Assembly (NCBI RefSeq): GCF_003096275.1
Contig: NZ_QENQ01000001.1
Coordinates: forward strand, 1,087,923 to 1,151,922
Direction: 5' to 3'
Length of the DNA stretch: 64,000 nt
Origin: Sphingomonas pokkalii
GTDB taxonomy: Bacteria > Pseudomonadota > Alphaproteobacteria > Sphingomonadales > Sphingomonadaceae
Shown: positions 26,004 to 35,717 of the stretch, piece after piece
Position numbering within the stretch: position 1 is the first letter of the stretch
How the letters are laid out: each line of letters starts with the position of its first letter
Program-made: the position numbers and the translations under genes
Notes under the pieces: model-generated
The model's database searches: none
The model's input: the letters and a program-made list of their open reading frames with translations, nothing else
Told to the model about the DNA's origin: nothing

Positions 26004-27431
26004 ATGCCCCTGCCCGATCCCGCTGCTCTCCGCCACCTGCTGATCGACGGTGCGCTCGTCGCTGGCGACGCTCAGCTTGACGTGGTCGATCCCACCACCG
26101 GGGCGGTATTCGCCCACGCACCTCGCGCCAGTGCCGCGCAGGCGGAGCGGGCGATCGCCGCCGCGAAGGCGGCCCAGCCGGGCTGGGAAGCGCTCGGCTA
26201 TGACGGCCGCCGCCCCTATCTGCATGCGCTGGCCGACGCACTGGATGCCCGGGTCGACGACCTTGCCACAGTGCTGACCCGCGAGCGGGGCGGCCCGATC
26301 GCCGAGTGCCGACGCGAGGTGGGCATCGCCGCCGGCGCCATTCGCCATTTTGCCGACCAGCGGCTGGAAGACGAGGTTCGCCGCGACACCGAGGCGGAGC
26401 TGATCGTCGGCCAGCGTTATGCGCAGGGCGTGGTGGTGGCGATCACGCCATGGAACCGGCCGATGACGCTGCTGTCGTTCAAGCTCGGCCCGGCGCTGAT
26501 CACCGGCAACACCGTCATCTCCAAGCCCGCGCCGACCACCCCGCTCGCCACGCTGCTGCTCGGCGAGATCGCCAGCACCATCCTGCCCCCCGGCGTGTTC
26601 CAGACGCTGACCGATGCCAACGACCTCGGCCCGCTGCTCACCAGCCATCCGGGCGTTGCGCATGTCAGCTTCACCGGCTCGACGCCCACCGGCAAGAAGG
26701 TGCTGACCAGCGCCGCCGGCACGATGAAGCGCTTCACCCTGGAGCTGGGCGGCAACGACGCCGCGATCATCCTCGACGATGCCGATCTGGACGTGGTGCT
26801 GCCGCGGATCTTCGCCGCCGCGATGATCAACGCCGGCCAGGTCTGCTATGCCGCCAAGCGAATCTACGCCCCCGCCGCGATGCTCGATGCGGTGAGCGAG
26901 GGGCTGGCGGCGCTGGCGCGCGCGGCGGTGCTGGGCGACGGGCTCGATCCCGCCACCACCATCGGCCCCGTGCAGAACAAGATGCAGTTCGAGAAGGTGC
27001 TCGGCTACCTCCAGAGCGCGCGCGACGAGGGGGGCACGATCATCAGCGGCGGCGAAGCGCTGGGCCGCGGCTATTTCATCGCGCCGACGATCGTGCGCGA
27101 CCTGCCACTGACCGCCAGGCTGGTGCGCGAGGAGCAGTTCGGCCCGGTGCTGCCGGTGCTCGGCTACGAGACCGTGGACGAGGTGATCGCCGAGGCGAAC
27201 AACAGCGAATTCGGCCTGGGCGGATCGATCTGGACCGGTGACGTGGCGCGCGGCATCGCCGTCGCCTCGCGGATCCAGAGCGGCACGGTATGGGTTAACC
27301 GGCACATGTCGCTGCCCTATGACGTGCCGTTCGGCGGCGCCAAGGAATCCGGCCTCGGCCTGCAGAACGGGCACGAGGGCATGGAAGACTTCACCCAGCT
27401 GCGCATCATCAACGTCGCAAGGAGCTTTTGA
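26004..27431 (+). CDS. NAD(P)-dependent aldehyde dehydrogenase family protein
   Basis: The 475-residue enzyme is an ALDH-superfamily member. It has the ITPWNRPMTLL cofactor segment, SKPAPTTPLA, FTGSTPTGKKV, the general-base glutamate in LELGGNDAA and the catalytic cysteine in NAGQVCYAAKRIY, and ends with PFGGAKESGLG. The aldehyde substrate is unknown. I use ATG 26004; an in-frame ATG at 25986 has no ribosome binding site. The aldo/keto reductase gene starts four bases after the stop, so the two are cotranscribed. Confidence 0.92.
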   Translation: MPLPDPAALRHLLIDGALVAGDAQLDVVDPTTGAVFAHAPRASAAQAERAIAAAKAAQPGWEALGYDGRRPYLHALADALDARVDDLATVLTRERGGPIAECRREVGIAAGAIRHFADQRLEDEVRRDTEAELIVGQRYAQGVVVAITPWNRPMTLLSFKLGPALITGNTVISKPAPTTPLATLLLGEIASTILPPGVFQTLTDANDLGPLLTSHPGVAHVSFTGSTPTGKKVLTSAAGTMKRFTLELGGNDAAIILDDADLDVVLPRIFAAAMINAGQVCYAAKRIYAPAAMLDAVSEGLAALARAAVLGDGLDPATTIGPVQNKMQFEKVLGYLQSARDEGGTIISGGEALGRGYFIAPTIVRDLPLTARLVREEQFGPVLPVLGYETVDEVIAEANNSEFGLGGSIWTGDVARGIAVASRIQSGTVWVNRHMSLPYDVPFGGAKESGLGLQNGHEGMEDFTQLRIINVARSF

Positions 27432-27434
27432 GCA

Positions 27435-28307
27435 ATGACCGACACTCATACGCCGGATGCGCGCGCCGCCGGCACCTTCGCGATCGGCGGCGACATGGAG
27501 GTCGTCCGCCTTGGCTATGGCGCGATGCGGATCGCCGGGCCGGGTGTATGGGGTCCGCCCCGCGACCGCGACGCGGTGCTGGCGACGCTCCGCCGCCTGC
27601 CCGAGCTGGGCGTGAACTTCATCGACACGGCGGATTCCTATGGTCCCGACGTGTCGGAGCCGCTGATCCGCGAGGGTCTGCATCCCTATGACGGGCTGTT
27701 CGTCGCGACCAAGGCCGGGCTCAAGCGTCCGGGGCCGGACCAGTGGGCGCCGCATGGCGATCCGGAGTATCTGGTCTCACAGGCACATCGCAGCCGCGAC
27801 CTGCTTGGGGTCGAGCGCATCGACCTCTGGCAGCTCCATCGCATCGACCCCAAGGTGCCAGCAGCCGAGCAGTTCGATGCGATCGCGCGGCTTCTGGCCG
27901 AGGGCGTGATCCGTCACGCCGGCCTCAGCCAGGTGACCGTCGAGGAGATCGAGGCGGCGCGCGCGGTGTTCCCGGTGGCGACGGTGCAGAACCGCTACAA
28001 TCTGGGCGATCGCAGCAGCGAGGATGTGCTCGCCTATTGCGAGCGGGAGGGGATAGGCTTCATCCCCTGGTACCCGCTCTCGGCAGGGCGGCTGACCGAG
28101 AAGGGATCGGTGCTTGATCGCATCGCGCGCGATCATCAGGCGACGCCGGGGCAGATCGCGCTCGCCTGGCTTCTCCGGCGCAGCCCGGTGATCCTGCCGA
28201 TTCCGGGGACGGGCCAGGTGCATCATCTCGAGGAGAATGTTGCCGCGGCCGCGATCCGCCTGAGCGACGCGGCCTTTGCCGAGCTGGACGCCGCAGGCCG
28301 GGCCTGA
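27435..28307 (+). CDS. Aldo/keto reductase
   Basis: The 290-residue TIM-barrel oxidoreductase carries the AKR signature: LGYGAMRI, the catalytic Asp/Tyr pair in [11 protein letters not shown], the lysine in FVATKAGL, the histidine in LWQLHRID and the NADPH-binding [17 protein letters not shown]. It should interconvert aldehydes or ketones and alcohols. It is paired with the aldehyde dehydrogenase, which suggests carbonyl processing under the divergent promoter that also serves the receiver-only protein. A perfect palindrome follows at 28318. Confidence 0.9.
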   Translation: MTDTHTPDARAAGTFAIGGDMEVVRLGYGAMRIAGPGVWGPPRDRDAVLATLRRLPELGVNFIDTADSYGPDVSEPLIREGLHPYDGLFVATKAGLKRPGPDQWAPHGDPEYLVSQAHRSRDLLGVERIDLWQLHRIDPKVPAAEQFDAIARLLAEGVIRHAGLSQVTVEEIEAARAVFPVATVQNRYNLGDRSSEDVLAYCEREGIGFIPWYPLSAGRLTEKGSVLDRIARDHQATPGQIALAWLLRRSPVILPIPGTGQVHHLEENVAAAAIRLSDAAFAELDAAGRA

Positions 28308-28317
28308 CACCTGCATT

Positions 28318-28339
28318 CCCCTCCCGCTAGCGGGAGGGG
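28318..28339. terminator. Bidirectional hairpin between convergent genes
   Basis: A perfect 22-bp palindrome with arms CCCCTCCCGCT / AGCGGGAGGGG lies between the aldo/keto reductase and the AhpD-like gene. It probably ends both transcripts and is related in sequence to the intergenic repeat at 14303-14425. Confidence 0.55.
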
Positions 28340-28353
28340 ATAGGGGCGAGTGC

Positions 28354-28698
28354 CTATTCGCCGGCGGCGGCAAAGGCGTCCATCGCGCGGGTCGAATACA
28401 CCAGCCCGGCGCCCGCATTGAGCCCAATCGCGACGCCCAGCGCTTCGGCGAGTTCTTCTTGCGTCGCCCCTGCCTTCCGCGCGGCATCGGTATGGACGGT
28501 GATGCAGCCGTCGCAGCGCAGGCTGATCGCCACCGCCACCGCGATCAGTTCGCGGGTCTTGGCATCGAGATGATCGGTCTTGGTGCCGGCATTGCCGATC
28601 ATCGCATAGCCGCGCACGGTATCCGGCGTGAGCTTGCCGAGTGCGCCGACGCCGGCCAGCACCTGCTCGCGATAGCTATTCCAGTCCAACATGTGCAT
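28354..28698 (-). CDS. Carboxymuconolactone decarboxylase / AhpD-like protein
   Basis: The 114-residue alpha-helical protein has the AhpD-type motif LRCDGCITVHTDAA with a CxxC pair and the downstream His, followed by GATQEELAEALGVAI. AhpD-like proteins use this pair as a peroxidase or disulfide reductase site. ATG 28698 has GGGAG seven bases upstream. It is divergent from the second PAS kinase. Confidence 0.88.
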   Translation of the reverse strand: MHMLDWNSYREQVLAGVGALGKLTPDTVRGYAMIGNAGTKTDHLDAKTRELIAVAVAISLRCDGCITVHTDAARKAGATQEELAEALGVAIGLNAGAGLVYSTRAMDAFAAAGE

Positions 28699-28770
28699 CG
28701 AATGTCTCCCGTTTCCCGCAGCTTGTGGGGTGCCGCAAGACTAGCAGGCGCAGGCATTCGAATTGGCCTA

Positions 28771-28827
28771 GACGCGGGTATGACAGGGCCTTCGCAGCAG
28801 GTTCGGTGCAGGTTACCTACCTCCGTA
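28771..28827. promoter_or_regulatory. TAC-N4-GTA site and a degenerate copy upstream of the kinase
   Basis: TAC-CTCC-GTATGGGG at 28818-28827 is centred 66 bp before the kinase start at 28889. GAC-GCGG-GTATG at 28771-28780 is a one-mismatch copy 47 bp further upstream, about 78 bp from the AhpD-like start. Confidence 0.5.
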
Positions 28828-28888
28828 TGGGGCTGCTTCGGTCACGCATCGCGTAAGAAGGCTGCCAGCGACGGGGAGCGAAGGTCCG

Positions 28889-30835
28889 ATGATCGCGAAG
28901 GGAACCAGACCGGCGTTGCTTGCCGCTGCCACCCTGTTGGCGGGCGCGCTGTTCTGCATCGATTGCGGTGCCGACTTCGCGGGGGCGATCGCGATTTTGT
29001 ACCTGCTGGTGCCGCTGCTGGTAGCCTGGGTCGGCAGCGAAGCCGAGGTGCGTGCCGCCACGATTGGCTGCATCGTGCTGGCACTGCTTTCCTGGGGGAT
29101 CGTGCATGGAACTGCGACCGACGCTGCCAATGTGATGCGGGGGGCATTGGCCTGTGTGGCCATCGGCGTCACCGGAGCACTGCTGGTCAACCAAAAGCGG
29201 CTGGCAGGCGCGCAGGAAGCATTGGAGAAGGCGCGCGAGGAGCTGGAGCGCTTCACCGACTCCGTGCCCCAGATCCTGTGGCGTGCGACGCCTGAAATGC
29301 GCATCGACTTCTTCAACCGTGCTTATGGCGAGATCACCGGCCGCTCGATCGCGGATGCGATCGCCACGCAGGACTGGACGCCCGACCTCCACCCCGAGGA
29401 TGCTGCGGCTTTCCTTGCCCATGCGCAGGAGACCTTTGCCGCCGGCAAGGACGTCCGCTTTACCTATCGGCTGCGCCACGCCAATGGCGAATATCGCTGG
29501 CTGCTGATTGCAGCGCGACCTGCCCGCGATGCCGAGGGGAGGATCGTCGCCTATTACGGCAGCAACACCGACATCCACGACCAGATCGTGATGCAGCAAC
29601 AGGTTCGCGACCTCAACGCGACGCTGGAGCAGCTTGTTGCAGAGCGGACGGCGGCGCTCAGCAAGGAGCAGGTGCGCAATTCCGGCCTGTTCGAGCTGAG
29701 CAGCATCAGCTTCGCCGAGATGGACTTCAGCGCGACTCAGCCGATCCTAGATGCGCTCCGCAGTGCTGGCGTCGAGGATTTGCGTGCACATTTTAGCCAG
29801 CATCCGGCCTTGCTGGAACGCTGCCTCGGCCTGATCCGCACGACGCGCGTCAACACCGCGCTCGCCCAATTGATGGGCTATGCCGACCTTGCCGAGTTGG
29901 CGGCGAACCCACCCGCCGCCAATGCCGAGGATGGCACCGAAGTTGTGCTCCAGCAGCTGGAGATGATCTATGCCGGGCGACAGGCGCTGAGCGGCCACAC
30001 CGTGCTGATCGGCAAGGACGATCGGCGAATCCCGGTCTACTTCTCGGTGAGTACGCTGGGAGATGGGCTGCATCTGTCGAGCCTTGTCGACCTCACCGAG
30101 CGTGAGCGTATCGAAGAGCTGCGGCGGGGCGCGCAGGCCGAACTGGCTCGCGCCAACCGGGCGGCGACATTGGGAGCCTATTCGGCATCGATCGCGCATG
30201 AGCTCAATCAGCCGGTCGCCTCCCTGTTGATGGACGCGCGTACGGGGCTGCGGACGCTGCAGGGTGAGCCCCCCAATCCGGCACTGGCGGTTCGGGTGCT
30301 GGAGCGGATCAACCAGGCGGCGCAGCGGATTGCCGCGATCATTGATAGGGCGCGCGATACGATCGTCGCCGGCGATCGCCCCTGCGAGCCGGTGGACGTG
30401 TGCGCGCTCGCCGGCGAACTGCGCGAGTTGCTGGAACGCCCGCTGCGTGCTGCTGGGGCAACCCTCGAGACTGCGTGTGTGCAAGGCACGCCGCAAGTGC
30501 TAGCGGACCGAGTGAACCTTCAGCAGGTGCTCGTCAATCTGGTAACCAACGCCGCCGATGCGTTGCGGGACGTCGAAGGCGCGCGGCAGATCCTGGTGTC
30601 TGTCCAGCCTGTGGGGCAGGGGATAGAGGTGCGCGTGGAGGATAGCGGACCGGGCATCGCCGAGGCGCATCTCGACAAGCTGTTCCAGCCCTTCTTCACC
30701 ACCAAGGCCGGCGGCATAGGCATGGGGCTGCAGATCTGCCGCTCGATCATTGAGGGGATGGGCGGGTGGTTGGAAGCTGGAAACCGGCCTGAGGGCGGCG
30801 CCTGTTTCCGCTTCACCCTGCCGCCGGTGACCTAG
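28889..30835 (+). CDS. Membrane PAS-domain sensor histidine kinase
   Basis: The 648-residue protein has about four membrane segments in residues 8-102 (DUF4118/MASE-like arrangement), a coiled linker, a PAS/PAC domain (about 120-235), one copy of the module shared with the 20595 kinase (EMDFSATQPILDALRSAGVE, about 267-395), HisKA with ASIAHELNQPVASL (His437) and HATPase with NLVTNAADAL, DSGPG and GIGMGLQI. It matches the architecture of sensors that work with FixJ/StyR-type regulators. ATG 28889 has GAAGG upstream. The FixJ-type regulator gene converges on it with an 11-bp gap. Confidence 0.9.
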   Translation: MIAKGTRPALLAAATLLAGALFCIDCGADFAGAIAILYLLVPLLVAWVGSEAEVRAATIGCIVLALLSWGIVHGTATDAANVMRGALACVAIGVTGALLVNQKRLAGAQEALEKAREELERFTDSVPQILWRATPEMRIDFFNRAYGEITGRSIADAIATQDWTPDLHPEDAAAFLAHAQETFAAGKDVRFTYRLRHANGEYRWLLIAARPARDAEGRIVAYYGSNTDIHDQIVMQQQVRDLNATLEQLVAERTAALSKEQVRNSGLFELSSISFAEMDFSATQPILDALRSAGVEDLRAHFSQHPALLERCLGLIRTTRVNTALAQLMGYADLAELAANPPAANAEDGTEVVLQQLEMIYAGRQALSGHTVLIGKDDRRIPVYFSVSTLGDGLHLSSLVDLTERERIEELRRGAQAELARANRAATLGAYSASIAHELNQPVASLLMDARTGLRTLQGEPPNPALAVRVLERINQAAQRIAAIIDRARDTIVAGDRPCEPVDVCALAGELRELLERPLRAAGATLETACVQGTPQVLADRVNLQQVLVNLVTNAADALRDVEGARQILVSVQPVGQGIEVRVEDSGPGIAEAHLDKLFQPFFTTKAGGIGMGLQICRSIIEGMGGWLEAGNRPEGGACFRFTLPPVT

Positions 30836-30846
30836 GAAGTCCGCGT

Positions 30847-31491
30847 TCAGCGCAGATTGAGCGCGCGTACCTTCTGGATCATGTCCGCCACCGTGGTTGC
30901 CTTCAGCTTTCTGAAGGCGCTGCTGCGGTGCATCTTCACTGTGATCTCGGCGATGCCGAGCTCATAGGCGATCTGCTTGTTGAGCAGCCCGCGATCGACC
31001 GCCTTGAGCACGTCCAGCTCGCGCGGGGTGAGGCGTTCGGCGAGCTTTCGCAGCTCCGCCGTGCCTGCGTCAGCAGCGCGTTGCGCGGCATCCTGGCGGA
31101 GCGCTTCCCCGACCGCATCGAGCAGTTCCTGGTCGCGAAACGGCTTTGGCAGGAAATTGACGGCGCCCAGCTTCATTGCGCGCACCGACATCGGCACATC
31201 GGCATGGCCGGTGATGAAGATGATCGGTATGCGCAGGCCTCGGTCGTTCATCCGGCGCTGGAGATCCAGCCCGCTTTCCTCCGGCATCCGCACGTCGAGA
31301 ACGAGGCAGCTGGGCACATCGCGGCGCGGCGCGTCGAGAAATGCACGGGTGGAGGAAAATGCCTGGGCGGTCAGCCCCACCGAACCGAACAAATCAACCA
31401 GCGCCTCTCGGATCATGGCGTCATCGTCGACGATGAAAACCTGGCTTTCGGGCGAAAGCGCCTGGGCGGGTTCTTCTCGCAAGGCCAGCAT
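30847..31491 (-). CDS. FixJ-type response regulator with LuxR HTH
   Basis: The 214-residue protein has a receiver domain (IVDDDAMIREAL, Asp66 in LVLDVRMPEESG, FITGHADVP, PKPF) and a LuxR-type DNA-binding domain (LTPRELDVLKAVDRGLLNKQ, ELGIAEITVKMHRSSAFRKL). I place the start at ATG 31491, six bases after AGGAGG; ATG 31497 directly abuts that site. A TAC-N4-GTA site is about 100 bp upstream, so it may control itself. It is the only LuxR-type regulator in the middle of the TAC-N4-GTA cluster, and so the best candidate for binding the element. Confidence 0.92.
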   Translation of the reverse strand: MLALREEPAQALSPESQVFIVDDDAMIREALVDLFGSVGLTAQAFSSTRAFLDAPRRDVPSCLVLDVRMPEESGLDLQRRMNDRGLRIPIIFITGHADVPMSVRAMKLGAVNFLPKPFRDQELLDAVGEALRQDAAQRAADAGTAELRKLAERLTPRELDVLKAVDRGLLNKQIAYELGIAEITVKMHRSSAFRKLKATTVADMIQKVRALNLR

Positions 31492-31587
31492 TCCCATCCT
31501 CCTGCTCGAGCGAACCGGATCGGCGCGTTGCAGCAACGAAACGAAGCATATCGCATCCGCCGCACTCCGTAAAATCCCGGGCGCCCC

Positions 31588-31597
31588 TACCGGGGTA
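31588..31597. promoter_or_regulatory. TAC-N4-GTA regulatory site
   Basis: TAC-CGGG-GTATGGGGTGC lies about 100 bp upstream of the FixJ-type regulator start and just after the end of the cytochrome gene. Confidence 0.5.
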
Positions 31598-31608
31598 TGG
31601 GGTGCGGG

Positions 31609-32943
31609 CTATTCGGCCCGCAGCTTCCCCACTTCCTTCGGTGCGATCTTCGACGGCATCGTGCCGAAGCGCGCGGTCACGTAATTGGCGACGGCGGCGA
31701 TCTCGGTGTCGCTGTAGCTGTGCGCGAAGCCGGGCATATAGGGTCGGCCGGCGGTCTGCGGGCCGGTGCCCTGCAGCACCATCAGCGCGACGTTGGCGGC
31801 GGTGGGATCGCTCACCGCCTTCTTGGCGGTGAGCTGGGCATCGGCGACCAGCGCGCCCTTGCCGCTCCAGGCATGGCAGCTGACGCACGCCTGCTCGAAT
31901 ACGCGCTTGCCGATCGGGTTGTCGGTCGGCCCCTGTGCGTGCGACGCGGCGGCGAATGCGGCCGGCGCGCCCAGGCGCGCGCTGTGGATCGGCGGAATCG
32001 TCTGCAGATAGGTGGCGATGGCGGCGATGTCGCTTTTGGTCAGCTTGGAGAAGCTGAGGTCCACCGCCTCGCGCATCGGGCCCGAGGCGACGCTGCGGCC
32101 GTTCGCGTGGCCGGTGGCGAGATAGGCCTCGATCTCGGGCTTGCTCCACGCGCCGATGCCGGTCGTGCGGTCGCCGGTGATGTTGTAGGCATTCCAGCCT
32201 TCCGCCACGCCGCCGGCGAACTTCGCCCGCGTGTTCATCGCCTGCGCCAGCGTGCGCGGGGTGTGGCATTCGCCGCAATGCGCCGGGCCCTCGACGAGGT
32301 AGGCGCCGCGGTTCCACGCCGCGCTACGCTCGGCGATCGGTTCGAAGCTTTTGTCCTTGTTGAAGAAGTACCCCCAGAATCCCATCAGCCAGCGCTGGTT
32401 GTACGGGAAGGTGAAGCTGTTGGGCAGGTTGCGCTGCCGAACCGGCTGAAGCGAGAATAGATAGGCCTTGATCGCCAGCACGTCGGCGTCGGGCATCAGC
32501 GAATAGGAGGCATAGGGAAAGGCCGGGTAGAGCCGCGTGCCGTCCGCCGAAATGCCCTGGTGCACCGCGCGGAGGAACTGCGCGTCGGTCCAGTTGCCGA
32601 TGCCGGTGGCTTTGTCCGGCGTGATGTTCGGCGTGTAGAGCGTGCCGAAGGGCAGCTTGAACGGCCGTCCGCCGGCGAACGGCGTGCCGCCCTTGGTGGT
32701 GTGGCAGGCGCGGCAATCGGCCGCGTCGGTCAGGTAGCGGCCCTTCTCGACCAGGCTGGCATTGGCCAGTTCGGCCGGCACGCCGACGGGCGAGGGGCCC
32801 TCATAGTCGGCCAGCGCGACCTTGGTACCGCCCGCGAAATCGAGCGGGCCGGGGAGGAACAGCATGCGGCTGGCGACGGCGCCGCCGCCAAGGGCCACGG
32901 CAGCGCGCACCAGCAGGGCGACGGTGCGGGTGCGGGGCGCCAT
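31609..32943 (-). CDS. Triheme c-type cytochrome, electron-transfer subunit
   Basis: The 444-residue protein has an N-terminal signal/anchor followed by three heme c sites: CRACH, CGECH and CVSCH. This is the pattern of the cytochrome subunit of membrane-bound alcohol and aldehyde dehydrogenases. It should accept electrons from the molybdenum hydroxylase encoded just upstream and pass them to quinone or a terminal oxidase in the periplasm. The ATG at 32943 lies one base after the stop of the molybdenum subunit gene. Confidence 0.92.
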   Translation of the reverse strand: MAPRTRTVALLVRAAVALGGGAVASRMLFLPGPLDFAGGTKVALADYEGPSPVGVPAELANASLVEKGRYLTDAADCRACHTTKGGTPFAGGRPFKLPFGTLYTPNITPDKATGIGNWTDAQFLRAVHQGISADGTRLYPAFPYASYSLMPDADVLAIKAYLFSLQPVRQRNLPNSFTFPYNQRWLMGFWGYFFNKDKSFEPIAERSAAWNRGAYLVEGPAHCGECHTPRTLAQAMNTRAKFAGGVAEGWNAYNITGDRTTGIGAWSKPEIEAYLATGHANGRSVASGPMREAVDLSFSKLTKSDIAAIATYLQTIPPIHSARLGAPAAFAAASHAQGPTDNPIGKRVFEQACVSCHAWSGKGALVADAQLTAKKAVSDPTAANVALMVLQGTGPQTAGRPYMPGFAHSYSDTEIAAVANYVTARFGTMPSKIAPKEVGKLRAE

Positions 32944-32944
32944 G

Positions 32945-35089
32945 TCAGGCCTTTCGGGCGAGGAGAGCGGGGTCGATCGGCATGCGGGTGAGCTGCACGC
33001 CGGTTGCCGCATAGACGGCGTTGGCCACCGCAGGCTGGACGCTTACCGTGCCGGGCTCGCCGATGCCGCCGGGTGCCTCGGCGCTGGGTACGAGGATTAC
33101 GTCGATCTGCGGCATCTCGTCGATGCGCAGCACGCGATAGTCGTGGAAATTGCTCTGCTGCACGCGGCCCTTTTCCAGGGTGATCTGCTGGTGCAGCACC
33201 GCCGACAGGCCGAACACATGCCCGCCCTGGATCTGCGCGACCACGCCGTCCGGATTGACGATGATGCCGCAATCGACCGCAGTAACGAGGCGTTGCACCC
33301 GCACCGTGCCGTCATCATCGACGGCGACCTCCGCGATCGTCGCCAGATAGCTGCCGAACGCAAACTGCAGACAGATGCCCCGGCCGGCGCGAGCCGGCAG
33401 CGGCATGCTCCAGCCGGCCTTCTCCGCAGCGAGATCGAGCACGTGGTGCGCGCGGCCCTTGGGATCGGTGAGGCTGCGGCGATAGTCGAGCGGATCCTTG
33501 CCGGCCTTTTTCGCCAACAGGTCGACGAAGCACTCGGTCGAGAACACGTTGTTGTTCGGCCCGACGCCGCGCCAGAAACAGGTCTGGATGCCCACCGGCT
33601 CGTGCCGGACATAGGTGATGGCGGGGTTGGGAAGCAGGTACGGTGTCTCGACCGCGCCGTCGACGGCGTCGCTGTCGATTCCGTTCTTGAAGGCGGGTGG
33701 CAGGAAGCGCGCGACTTCCGCGGGGCCGACGACCTTGTGCGACCAGGCGACGGGTTTGCCGTCTTGCAGCTCGGCGCCCATCCAGCTGCCATAGACCGAT
33801 CGGTACATCGCCTTCTGGATGTCTTCCTCTCGGGTCCAGACGATCTTGACCGGACCGTCGACATGTTGCGCGACGCGCACCGCCCTCTCGACCATGTCGA
33901 CTTCAAGCCGTCGGCCGAAACCGCCGCCGATCAGATGATTGTTGAGCGTCACTGCCTCGGGCGGGATGCCCAGCACCTGCGCGGCGATGCGCTGCGCCTT
34001 GGTGCTTACCTGCGTGCCGACCCACAATTCGCACGCGCCGGGCTTTACGTGGACGGTGCAGTTCATCGGCTCCATCGGCGCGTGGGCCAGCATGGGAATT
34101 TCGTACCGGGCGGAAACCACGTCGGCGCCGTTCGCCTCGACCGCCGCGCCCTTCGTCACCGCCACTCCCTGTTGCGTGGCGGCAGCCTGCAGACCTTGCC
34201 AGAGCGTTTCGGTGGAGACTGCGGCGTTGGCGCCGTCGTCCCAGGTGATGGCGAGCGCATCAAGGCCTTGCTTGGCCGCCCACATATGGTCGCCGACGAC
34301 CGCGACGATATTGTCGAGCACGACGATCTGCCGGACGCCGGGAAGCGCTCTTGCCTGGGAGTCGTCGACATGCGCCACCTTTCCGCCCAGCACGGGGCTG
34401 GCGCAGAGCGTGGCGAACTTGACGCCTTCGGGCATCACATCGATGCCATATTGCAGGCTGCCATCCACCTTGTGTGCGGTGTCGAGCCGGTGATGCGGTT
34501 TGCCGATCAGCCGGAAATGCCTCGTATCCTTGAGCTGCACCTCAGCGGGTGGCTTCAGCCGGGCGGCGGCACCGGCGACAGCGCCATAGCCGATCGTGCG
34601 GCCGCTGGCGGCGTGGCGGATCGTGCCGAGTTCGGTGGAGCAGCTTGCCGGATCAACATTCCAGCGCGCTGCCGCCGACTGCACCAGCATCGTGCGCGCG
34701 GCTGCGCCGGCCCTGCGCATCGGCAGGAAATAGCCGCGGACCGAAGTAGAGCCTCCGGTAACCTGAATCTTGAAGATCGGGTTGCCGTACAGCGCATCGC
34801 TGGGCGGCGCCTCCGCCAGCGTCACCGTGGCGAGGTCGACGTCCAGTTCCTCCGCGATCAGCATGGCGAGCGTGGTGTAGATGCCCTGGCCCATTTCGAC
34901 CTGGGGCATGATCAGCGTTGTCGCGCCGTCGGTGCCGATGCGGATGAAGGCGTCGGGCGCGAAGACCGCACCGGTGCTGGTGTCGCCTGCGACGGCGATC
35001 CGGTTGCCCGCAATGCCTACCGCGAGGATGAAGCCGCCCGCCGCCATGCCGCGCAGCAGCTGCCGGCGGGTAGGCGTCGCGGCATTCAT
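32945..35089 (-). CDS. Molybdopterin-binding subunit, isoquinoline 1-oxidoreductase/aldehyde dehydrogenase type
   Basis: The 714-residue subunit belongs to the IorB/AldH group of xanthine-oxidase-family enzymes. It starts with the twin-arginine signal [15 protein letters not shown], so it is exported folded. The conserved [36 protein letters not shown] and active-site GGIGEPGT (glutamate base) segments are present. The substrate may be an aldehyde or N-heterocycle. Start ATG 35089 overlaps the stop of the 2Fe-2S gene by four bases. Confidence 0.92.
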   Translation of the reverse strand: MNAATPTRRQLLRGMAAGGFILAVGIAGNRIAVAGDTSTGAVFAPDAFIRIGTDGATTLIMPQVEMGQGIYTTLAMLIAEELDVDLATVTLAEAPPSDALYGNPIFKIQVTGGSTSVRGYFLPMRRAGAAARTMLVQSAAARWNVDPASCSTELGTIRHAASGRTIGYGAVAGAAARLKPPAEVQLKDTRHFRLIGKPHHRLDTAHKVDGSLQYGIDVMPEGVKFATLCASPVLGGKVAHVDDSQARALPGVRQIVVLDNIVAVVGDHMWAAKQGLDALAITWDDGANAAVSTETLWQGLQAAATQQGVAVTKGAAVEANGADVVSARYEIPMLAHAPMEPMNCTVHVKPGACELWVGTQVSTKAQRIAAQVLGIPPEAVTLNNHLIGGGFGRRLEVDMVERAVRVAQHVDGPVKIVWTREEDIQKAMYRSVYGSWMGAELQDGKPVAWSHKVVGPAEVARFLPPAFKNGIDSDAVDGAVETPYLLPNPAITYVRHEPVGIQTCFWRGVGPNNNVFSTECFVDLLAKKAGKDPLDYRRSLTDPKGRAHHVLDLAAEKAGWSMPLPARAGRGICLQFAFGSYLATIAEVAVDDDGTVRVQRLVTAVDCGIIVNPDGVVAQIQGGHVFGLSAVLHQQITLEKGRVQQSNFHDYRVLRIDEMPQIDVILVPSAEAPGGIGEPGTVSVQPAVANAVYAATGVQLTRMPIDPALLARKA

Positions 35090-35547
35090 GCGTGGTGCTC
35101 CGCCGCGGCCTTCTTGATGCCCTCGCGGATGCGAACATAGGTGCCGCAGCGGCAGATGTTGCCCGCCATCGCCGCGTCGATATCGGCATCGCTGGGGGCG
35201 GGGGTGCTGGCGATCAGCGCCGCTGCAGACATGATCTGGCCGGACTGGCAGTAGCCGCACTGGATCACGTCCAGATCGAGCCATGCCTTCTGCACCGCGG
35301 CCCCGGCGCGCGTGGCGCCGATCCCCTCCACCGTGGTGATTTTGCGGTCGCCGATCAGGCCGACGGGCAACTGGCACGAACGCACCGGCCGGCCATCGAG
35401 ATGCACGGTGCAGGCGCCGCACTGGGCGATGCCGCAGCCGAACTTGGTGCCGGTCATGCCCAGCACGTCGCGCAACACCCACAGCAGCGGTACGTCCGCT
35501 GTCACGTCGGCGCGATGGACCTCGCCGTTGATCGATAGCTCCAGCAT
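35086..35547 (-). CDS. 2Fe-2S subunit of the molybdenum hydroxylase
   Basis: The 153-residue protein has the plant-type cluster motif [16 protein letters not shown] with a later cysteine in RSCQLP, and the C-terminal four-helix cluster domain [10 protein letters not shown] and NICRCGTY. It transfers electrons within the three-subunit enzyme. ATG 35547 has GAGG upstream. A palindromic TAC-N4-GTA site is centred 73 bp upstream. Confidence 0.94.
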   Translation of the reverse strand: MLELSINGEVHRADVTADVPLLWVLRDVLGMTGTKFGCGIAQCGACTVHLDGRPVRSCQLPVGLIGDRKITTVEGIGATRAGAAVQKAWLDLDVIQCGYCQSGQIMSAAALIASTPAPSDADIDAAMAGNICRCGTYVRIREGIKKAAAEHHA

Positions 35548-35611
35548 GCGCGCCTCGGATTATCAGTTCGGAACGGCCATTAGACTATCCTGACTGGCCC
35601 TGCGCGCGGAG

Positions 35612-35627
35612 CCATACGGGCGTATGG
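35612..35627. promoter_or_regulatory. Palindromic TAC-N4-GTA site between divergent operons
   Basis: CCATACGGGCGTATGG is the most symmetric copy after 36774. It is centred 73 bp before the 2Fe-2S gene and about 98 bp before the divergent 35718 gene, so it could serve both operons. Confidence 0.55.
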
Positions 35628-35717
35628 ATGCGTTGGCCGACCGTACGATTTCGGCGGACGGCAAAGGCGACGATCCTTGCGGCCTCCAACCACCAACCGC
35701 ACCATCAGGAGGCGCAG

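Noticed and set aside
28889..31491. PQQ-dependent alcohol dehydrogenase regulatory system
   Set aside because: The kinase and FixJ-type regulator resemble such systems, but no quinoprotein dehydrogenase or pqq gene is in the window.
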